Of a stretch of DNA of 64,000 bases, positions 57,768-64,000 are shown piece by piece. The notes beneath the pieces were generated by a model. The model saw only the letters and a list, made by a program, of their open reading frames with translations. It made no database searches and was not told the origin of the DNA. This DNA comes from Typhlomys cinereus (taxonomy: Eukaryota > Chordata > Mammalia > Rodentia > Platacanthomyidae). The stretch spans positions 3,410,001 through 3,474,000 of the forward strand of contig JALPQD010000143.1 in NCBI GenBank assembly GCA_023101885.1. The letters are read 5' to 3'. A program made the translations under genes and the position numbers. How positions within the stretch are numbered: the first letter of the stretch is position 1; each line of letters starts with the position of its first letter.

Positions 57768-57970
57768 CCTCTCTCTCTCTCTCTTTTTTTTTTTTTTTTG
57801 GCTGCTGAGTTCTGTAGCAGAATACCCCCAGCTTTCCTGGCTCCCTTGTCTGTCACCTTGAAGCATTCACAGTTTTTTAGGATGTCTAGGTGGTGTTGAC
57901 CTACACATATCTCCATAGTGATCTATTCTAGGCAAGATACTATACTATTGCGCTAGATCTCTAGACCTGT
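57768..57970 (-). mobile_element. (CT)n/poly(T) with ID-like SINE remnant
   Basis: A CT/T run at 57768-57800, then at 57930-57970 CTAGGCAAGATACTATACTA, which resembles the antisense of the ID head (aggcaagcactctaccactg). Confidence 0.4.
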
Positions 57971-58429
57971 GATTCTGTCTATTCTAATCAGCACAATCCA
58001 GTCTCCCTGTCCAAATAGGGAAAGTATGATGTAAGCAGTCAAGGAAAATGTGAGTTAGAGATGCTTTCTTTCTCTCTGGTGGTGATGAGAAGACATGAAG
58101 GCTGAAATTGCTTCAGCCCTCCTGCTACTAGGGAGAAGAGCTCTGTTCCCAGGGTGCTGAAGCTAAGTGGCTCTGTTCTTCAGTCTTCATTACATGAGGA
58201 CAGCCTCCTACCTTCTTCCTGATATAGTAAGAAGTTAAATTGGTCAACTTCTTTGAGTTGCTTGTACGGTAAACAATCAGTTCATGATAAGAGTTTTCTT
58301 CTTTCCCCAGGATCATTATAATTATTTGTTGGACTTGATATTTCTGATTAATTATATTTAATCCCTGGAAGTATTTTCTCCTTATAAATATTTCTCTTTA
58401 TTAAGAGAGCTTTGAAAAGTCTTCATTGG
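57971..58429. other. Unique sequence
   Basis: Nothing recognised. Confidence 0.4.
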
Positions 58430-58705
58430 GCTAGAGAGATGACTCAGGGGTTAAGACTCTTTCTCACAAGCAGAAGTTCTTGATTTTGGATCCCAGGTGC
58501 CAAGTAAAAATGCCAGGCAGAAGCAGTGGCAGCCTGCACTTCTTGCCCTGGATTTACCTCTGGTAAATCCCAGAGTAAAGCCACAGGAAGGTAGAGGCAA
58601 TTCAGGATGATTCCCAAAGTCACTCTTCGTCCTCCACAGGGATACACAGTGTCCTCTCATATGTATGTGCAAAAGTAAATAAGCAAATAAATAAAGTTTT
58701 AAAAA
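58430..58705 (+). mobile_element. Older-subfamily tRNA-derived SINE
   Basis: GGGCTAGAGAGATGACTCAG head, AAAATGCCAGGCAGAAGCAG, GTAAATCCCAGAGTAAAGCC and an AAATAAATAAAG tail. No clear TSD. Confidence 0.8.
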
Positions 58706-59539
58706 TTTTTCATTAATTTTTTGAATCTCTGCAAAACTCATTTTCTTATTTTAATACTTAAAAATCTCAACCTTTAGTATCTGATTTCTGCAGGTCATTT
58801 CTGCAGCTTTATACCTACAAAGCAATGCAGATTCTCCTTGTACCCTCTGTAATCCTGTCTGGAAAGTGTTTGCAGATTCTTTAGAGTGAGAAGAGAGAGT
58901 CATGATAATGGTTCCTGAGGCAAGGATCTCAGAGTGTATGTGTTTTCAAATACAAGCATGGGGTCATCTGTTGAACTTTGTTAAGAGTTTGAATGATCAG
59001 GTCTGCCTACCTTGGTCTCTGGGAGGCTGAAATACACACACAGAAACTTCTGTGCACTTCTTGCTATCTTAGTGATGTCTCTCCCTTTAGGATCTAGGTT
59101 TGCTTGTTCATTGTATTAGAGGCAGTAAGATTAGCAAAGCCAGAGAACACTGGTTGGCATCAATTCTTGAAGACAGAAATAATGGGTTTTCCTTTGAAAA
59201 GCCAACTGTTGAGTTTTAGTGAGAAATTTGTCAAGTTTTTTTTATTAAATTTGACAGAACAAAGACATTTGCTATTTATAGATATTCTTGTAGTGCATGT
59301 GAGAGATTGGAACAAAGTGAAGTTAGGTGTAGAACAAAGGGGTTCTAAATCATCAGTTATTGTGGGTGAAGGAGTAGGTGGGATAAGTTTACATGTGAAA
59401 AGGAACTTCCATTTCTTTTTACTGTATGTACAACTGTCTGGTTTGAACTTTACTTTGAAGTAAATTTATGTATTACTTATATGAGCTTAAATTGACTTTA
59501 CAATGTAAATAATTACCTGCAAGAAAGGGTAAGACTTTT
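58706..59539. other. Unique sequence
   Basis: Nothing recognised. The open frame at 59104-59463 lacks recognisable motifs. Confidence 0.4.
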
Positions 59540-59835
59540 TTGGTGGGATGTGTGCTTGTGTATGTGAACACGAGTATTCACGGATATAGAAGCCAGAGGT
59601 CAGCATTGAGTGTCTTCCTCAAGTTGCTGTCCACCTTATTTTTAAGACAGACTCTTACTGAACTTGGGCCTCTCCAGTCCATTTACACTGGCTACCAAGC
59701 AGTTTGTCTTGTTACCACCATCCCCATACTGTGTTGATAGTGCTACCCAACTTTTCACATGTAAGGAATCTGAACTCAGGTCCTTATTCATGTTTATATG
59801 GCAAGCAGCATTTCACTGACTGAGCCATCTGAAGT
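59540..59835 (-). mobile_element. B4-like SINE
   Basis: TG-rich left end, AGAAGCCAGAGGTCAGCATT, GAACTCAGGTCCTTATTCAT, GCAAGCAGCATTTCACTGAC and TGAGCCATCT are antisense B4 landmarks. Confidence 0.65.
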
Positions 59836-59887
59836 CCAAAGTCAGAACTTTCTAAAATCAGATTATTATAACCATTGCAGATGTGTT

Positions 59888-59932
59888 TATATATATATAA
59901 TATATATATATATTATATATATATATATAGCC
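59888..59932. repeat. AT-rich palindrome
   Basis: Alternating TA with two phase flips, the same design as the core of 47762-47819 but without non-AT arms. Confidence 0.85.
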
Positions 59933-60764
59933 ACTTTATCTCCCTCTTTTTGAGCCCCACCCTGCCCTTGACTTTCAATCCTATAATTTGGGTTGTATTT
60001 ACATCCGAAATGAATATTTTATCTGGGACATTTGTTCTAATATGAAGAGCATGTTAGAATCCCTGGATATTTAAGGCTCTTGGCTTTCTTCCCTTCCTCT
60101 TGAATGAAACTCATTTGTCTTGTGAATGGACCTTTGCAGTAGCTTTCCACTCTTAGTGATTAGAACTGTCAGCTACAGCTGGGCCTAGCAGCCCAGGCAA
60201 AGTAGAAATTTCTTGTCTCATAGGGTCTTGGGTTCATCCGGCCCAACCTTCAGTTCCTGTCCGGCGAGGAGAGAAGTCAGGTGTTTGCAGGGCTCCCCGT
60301 GTCTATCTGGGTAGGATCCAGATAAGGAGACAGGTTTTCTGGCTCGCTTTGTTTTCTGTAGTAAGAAGTGGTGGAGGCATCCAGAAGTCAGCCAGCTTCC
60401 TCAATTTATATCTTGGAAGCAGCATTTTTAGTACGTGAGATTTGGGGAATCCAGAAGCCAGCAAGTGAAGTTCCAGGGTTTGAATGTGCTGCAAGGGGAC
60501 AAGAAAATGCAGGTCTAGGAATACCCAACGTGCGTGACTTTCTCAGCTCAGAAAAATGATTTACGTTCAATTCAGAAAACTACTGAAGGTGTGAAGAAGC
60601 GATTTTAAATTGCTCCTGAATCCACTGTCAAGAAACAATTAAAATCACCAATTTGGTGTTATTTTCTTCTAATCAGAAACATGTGGACATGATATTGTAT
60701 GTGAATATCTTTTCTCATAAATATAGTAAGAAACATTTGCTTATGTCACTAAATAATATTCTTT
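59933..60764. other. Unique sequence
   Basis: Nothing recognised. Confidence 0.4.
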
Positions 60765-60885
60765 TAGCTTTTTTGATGCAGGGTCTTGCATTGTAGCCTA
60801 GGTTGGGCTTAAGCTTGTGATAGTTTTTTTCTCTCAGCCTCGCGTGCAGGAATTACAGGCATAAACCACTAGGACCAGCTTAAAA
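60765..60885 (-). mobile_element. B1-like SINE
   Basis: GCAGGGTCTTGCATTGTAGC CTAGGTTGGGCTTAAGCTTG-type order and ATTACAGGCATAAACCACTA are antisense B1. Confidence 0.75.
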
Positions 60886-60904
60886 TTTTGATTTTTTAGA
60901 AACT

Positions 60905-61160
60905 TAAAAAAACTTTATTTATTTATTCATTTAGTGTGTGTGTATCAGAGGGCACGTGTGTCCCTGTGGAGGACGAAAGGTGACTTCAAGAATCATCCTG
61001 GATTGATTGCTTCTATCTTCTTCTGGCTTCACTCTGGGATTTTTCAGACTCTACTCACCAGGGCCGAAGTTTGGGCCATTGCTGTTTCCACCTGGTGTTT
61101 TTATGCGGGACCTGGGATCTGGACTCAGGCCCTTCTGCTTGTGAAGCATGTCTCCAGCTC
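60905..61160 (-). mobile_element. Older-subfamily tRNA-derived SINE
   Basis: The body GAGGACGAAAGGTGACTTCA ... GCATGTCTCCAGCTC is the antisense of the 37147 type. Its 5' end is the insertion site of the next SINE. Confidence 0.75.
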
Positions 61161-61175
61161 CTGATTTTTTTTTTT

Positions 61176-61481
61176 AAACAAATGCTTTTATTATTATTAT
61201 TATTATTTATTCAACTGTGTGCATATGCGTGTGTATATGTGCGTGCATGTGTGTGTGTCTGTTTGTGTCTGTGTCTGTGTAGAACCACGGACGAATTCGC
61301 GAACCACCATGGACGCCTCCACCTCCTTCTGCCCCGGCATTCACAGGCTCCGCCCTACCAGGACCAGAAGCGCAGGCCGCCCCCGTTTCCGCCTGGCGTC
61401 TATACTTGGGATCTGGGATCCGAACTCAGGACCTTCCGCCTGCAAGGCGGAGGCTTAATCCCTGAGCCACCTCTCCAGCCC
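61176..61481 (-). mobile_element. Young tRNA-derived SINE
   Basis: Antisense head GAGCCACCTCTCCAGCCCC and an ATT-rich tail at the left. The TSD is CCTGA plus a T-run (61160-61175 and 61482-61498). Confidence 0.88.
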
Positions 61482-61498
61482 CCTGATTTTTTTTTTTT

Positions 61499-61724
61499 TT
61501 ACATGTAGTTAAATTGTAACATCAGCAACAGGAGGGGGTTTAGAATCAAGGGACAGAGAGTCAATATAAAGCCATGTGCTTGATGTAACAGTTTCTTATT
61601 TAGATCTCTATACAGTGCTATTTAGGACATAGACTAATTGCTCCATGTCACTACTAGGTAAGGCTGTGGTCTCCTGAGTGGAAAGGACTCAGCTATGTAA
61701 TAGACTTGTATTATAGTTAGATAT
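61499..61724. other. Unique sequence
   Basis: Nothing recognised. Confidence 0.4.
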
Positions 61725-61960
61725 AGTAGTCAACTTGACAATCAAGGCTGAAGTTCTGGGCACAGCTGTGAAGAACTGGTAGTTGAGTTGAGCCCTGGAC
61801 AAGCCTATTGATTGATGGAGAAGCCCAGACCATGGTGGGTGTCCTTGAGCAGGTTAATAAGATGGAGGGAATTGGTTAAGGCAGTTGGTGTGCTTGGGTG
61901 TACTTGGCCAGACATGTTGATCTGGCAAGTAACGATTGTCCCTCTCAGTAGTCCTATGGC
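61725..61960 (+). mobile_element. LTR-like repeat of the TCAACTTGACA group, partial
   Basis: TAGTCAACTTGACAATCAAG, GCTGAAGTTCTGGGCACAGC, GAGAAGCCCAGACCATGGTG. The right half is absent. Confidence 0.5.
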
Positions 61961-64000
61961 TATATGGCTATGTATGATCAGTTAGTTTCCTCAGCCCTTG
62001 GTGTTAAACCTATTGTTCCCTTAGGCCATTGGGTCATGAATTTATTGACAACATGCAGAGTAACTGCAAAAGGTTGTCAGAAATCCGGCATTGGATCTTC
62101 AGCCCATCTTGTCCCCCTTCAACACATGGGCTTCCAGCCATCGCTGCATCACATGTTCCCACCAGAATCAAGGCAAGTAAAGGAAGAAGAAGTCACATAC
62201 ACCACAGTTCACTCCGTTCCTAGTGAAATCAGTTTAGCTACAAGATGCATGGAAGAATGTGGTGGAGTATTTAAAGCACTCGCCTCATTCCATTCCTGTG
62301 CTCCATGATGCCACTGCTGATGGGGAAGTTACAGAGCTGGAAGCACTACTGTCCCCTCAAAGAAGAAAGTCAAGTCCTATTTATTATGAGGACAGTGCTG
62401 TCGCTGAACGATCAGTGAGGGTCCACTTCTGAAAAGTGATAACCCAGAGAATGAGGTTGAAACATAAATGAAACGTAGCTCCATCTGATGCTCTGGGCAT
62501 GGTGATGTCTTTCCTGCCCCCCTTCCCATTTCCATAGATTTCTAGTGCGTGGACCACTAAAGAAGCTGATTTCACCTTTGTTTTAATAAGCTGAACAGAC
62601 TTTAGGCAGGAAGCACAGCCCTCCAGGTGAACAGAGAGCTGATGTAATGCGTCCAGGAAGGTCTGAGCTCTAATAAACGCTCAAGAGGTACTGGCAGCAA
62701 TAACGAGGCAGGGGCACCTCGCCTTCTCTGTGTTTCCATTGTGCGCTGGACTGAGGATGAGTCCGCTGTCAGCAGGGTATGCTTTCCTCCTGAGCAGAAA
62801 TGCCACATTTGCAGCTCGTGGTGGGGACGGAGCTTGGAATGAGATTTCCCCCCTTTTCTTCTGCAATTTTCTGTTGCCTGCATGAATGCTAATGAACATC
62901 TCACACATGACAGAACAATGAAATGTAGCCTGATTTTATTATTTCTGGCAGATTCTGAAGTTACGAAGTCTAGGTATTAAAGTGGCTGTGATCAAATAGC
63001 TCTAACAGACCCTTATTTCCCCTCCTCCAATATAGCTCTTCTGGAACCAAGTTGTCATGTTGCGTCCCTGCTGAGGACTGGGCTCTGTGTTGTTGTGGCA
63101 TCCGACATAGCTTCTTAGCGCTCCACACTTTTGTGTTCAGGATGATCAGAAAAACCTTAGTCTATGCAACGTAAAGTCTTGAACGTCCACCTCAGACCAA
63201 CTCAGATATTCACTCTCCACTCTGAATGAGTGGCATGGGAACCAGATTTTATTTATTATTTTAACTAGTAGGAGGTGGCCTGGGACACGAGTGGGAAGCT
63301 AAACCTGCTGACGGGCTGCAGGTTAAATGCTTAAATGATTTTATAATTACACCATCAAATAAATTGACTTATCAGAGGGACGAAAGAGAAAACAAAGCTT
63401 CTGGTAATCAAGTTTTAATTGAGAGACTCGACTGATTGATAGCACCAGTGGGGGGATTTAATTTGGGGCATGGTGCCCGTTGCTTATGAAATCAATGGGT
63501 ACTGTGTTGATATTCTAGTCACATCTGTGGGAGGGCCACCCACAGGTTCAGGTGAGTGACAGAAAGGCAGATGAGGTCTGGGACGGAGGCTTGCTAACCA
63601 CAGTGACAGGTAGACATGCTGCTTGGGGAAAGACTTCTGTCAGCACTGACTGATGAGGTGTCCATGCACGCAGTCGGGCTCACCTCGCTCCCTGTTCATA
63701 ACCCCAGGCTGCCTGTCGTGATTGAAAAGTTTATTTTGAGAGGAGAAGGGTGAGATAGACAAGAGAGGAAAGGGATGGGTTTTTATAAGTGCAATAGAAT
63801 TTAGGCAGGGTCAGAGCAGAGAGAAAGATGGGACAGAGAAAGCATCCTTCAGTGAGAACCCGGCTTGTGATGATGCCCCTGGTTCTGGGATTTAATTCAG
63901 GCTACATTTCCTTATTTCTCTTTCATTTTCGCCTTTCGATTTTCTCATTCGTCATCACACTGACCTCAGATAATCTAGTGTTTGATATAGAAAAGATTCA
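61961..64000. other. Unique sequence with candidate regulatory stretches
   Basis: No interspersed repeat was recognised over about 2 kb, unusual for this window. 62580-62960 and 63290-63450 are compositionally even. The latter is dense in TTATAATTAC, GAAAACAAAGC and GTTTTAATTGAG, homeodomain- and SOX-like words. No gene or splice pattern recognised. Confidence 0.35.

Overview
The window is nuclear DNA from a rodent. No host protein-coding gene could be identified. The evidence for a rodent is a young LINE-1 (L1) family with a tandem-monomer GC-rich promoter, tRNA-derived SINEs beginning GGGCTGGAGAGATGGCTCAG with CA-rich and AATAAA tails (B2-superfamily style), B4-like and B1-like SINEs, MaLR/ORR1-like LTRs, ancient MIRs and abundant CA/GA/TATC microsatellites. 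The SINE type differs from mouse B2 and resembles what I recall of the DIP-type elements of jerboas and birch mice, so a dipodoid rodent is my tentative guess. The window looks like intergenic or intronic DNA, with about one third made of recent L1.

Layout: 1-7266 is mostly unique AT-rich DNA with a SINE (504-763), a probable processed retrocopy (2611-2918), a MIR, and an old L1 fragment with nested SINEs (3800-4840). 7282-13627 is a nearly full-length but decayed minus-strand L1 (L1-A) with a perfect 15-bp target-site duplication (TSD). 13643-17341 is mainly unique DNA. 17342-25231 is a nested block: a young minus-strand L1 of 6.66 kb (L1-B) sits inside the 3' tail of an older truncated L1 (L1-D), and both TSD pairs are visible. 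25232-39722 holds SINEs, LTR-like repeats, microsatellites and unique DNA. 39738-45682 is a plus-strand L1 (L1-C) that lacks a 5' intron. 45698-51606 is rich in B4/B1 SINE relics, microsatellites and palindromes. 51621-53449 is a 5'-truncated L1 (L1-E) carrying a SINE insertion. 53464-64000 is mostly unique DNA with further SINEs.

The most notable result concerns the L1s. L1-A, L1-B and L1-C all begin at the same C-rich position of a promoter monomer, about 28-30 nt downstream of a TTAAATA box in the preceding monomer, which marks a likely transcription start. L1-C joins the monomer splice-donor site directly to codon 31 of ORF1 and retains an open 319-codon ORF1. This looks like a spliced integrated retrotransposed element, the class described for human L1. 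L1-B has an intact 356-codon ORF1, and its ORF2 is broken only by two small frameshifts. Trans-mobilisation by such L1s would explain the SINE insertions with A-rich tails and 10-16 bp TSDs.

I found no undescribed multi-gene system. Repeat-family names marked tentative come from memory of consensus sequences and were not checked by alignment.
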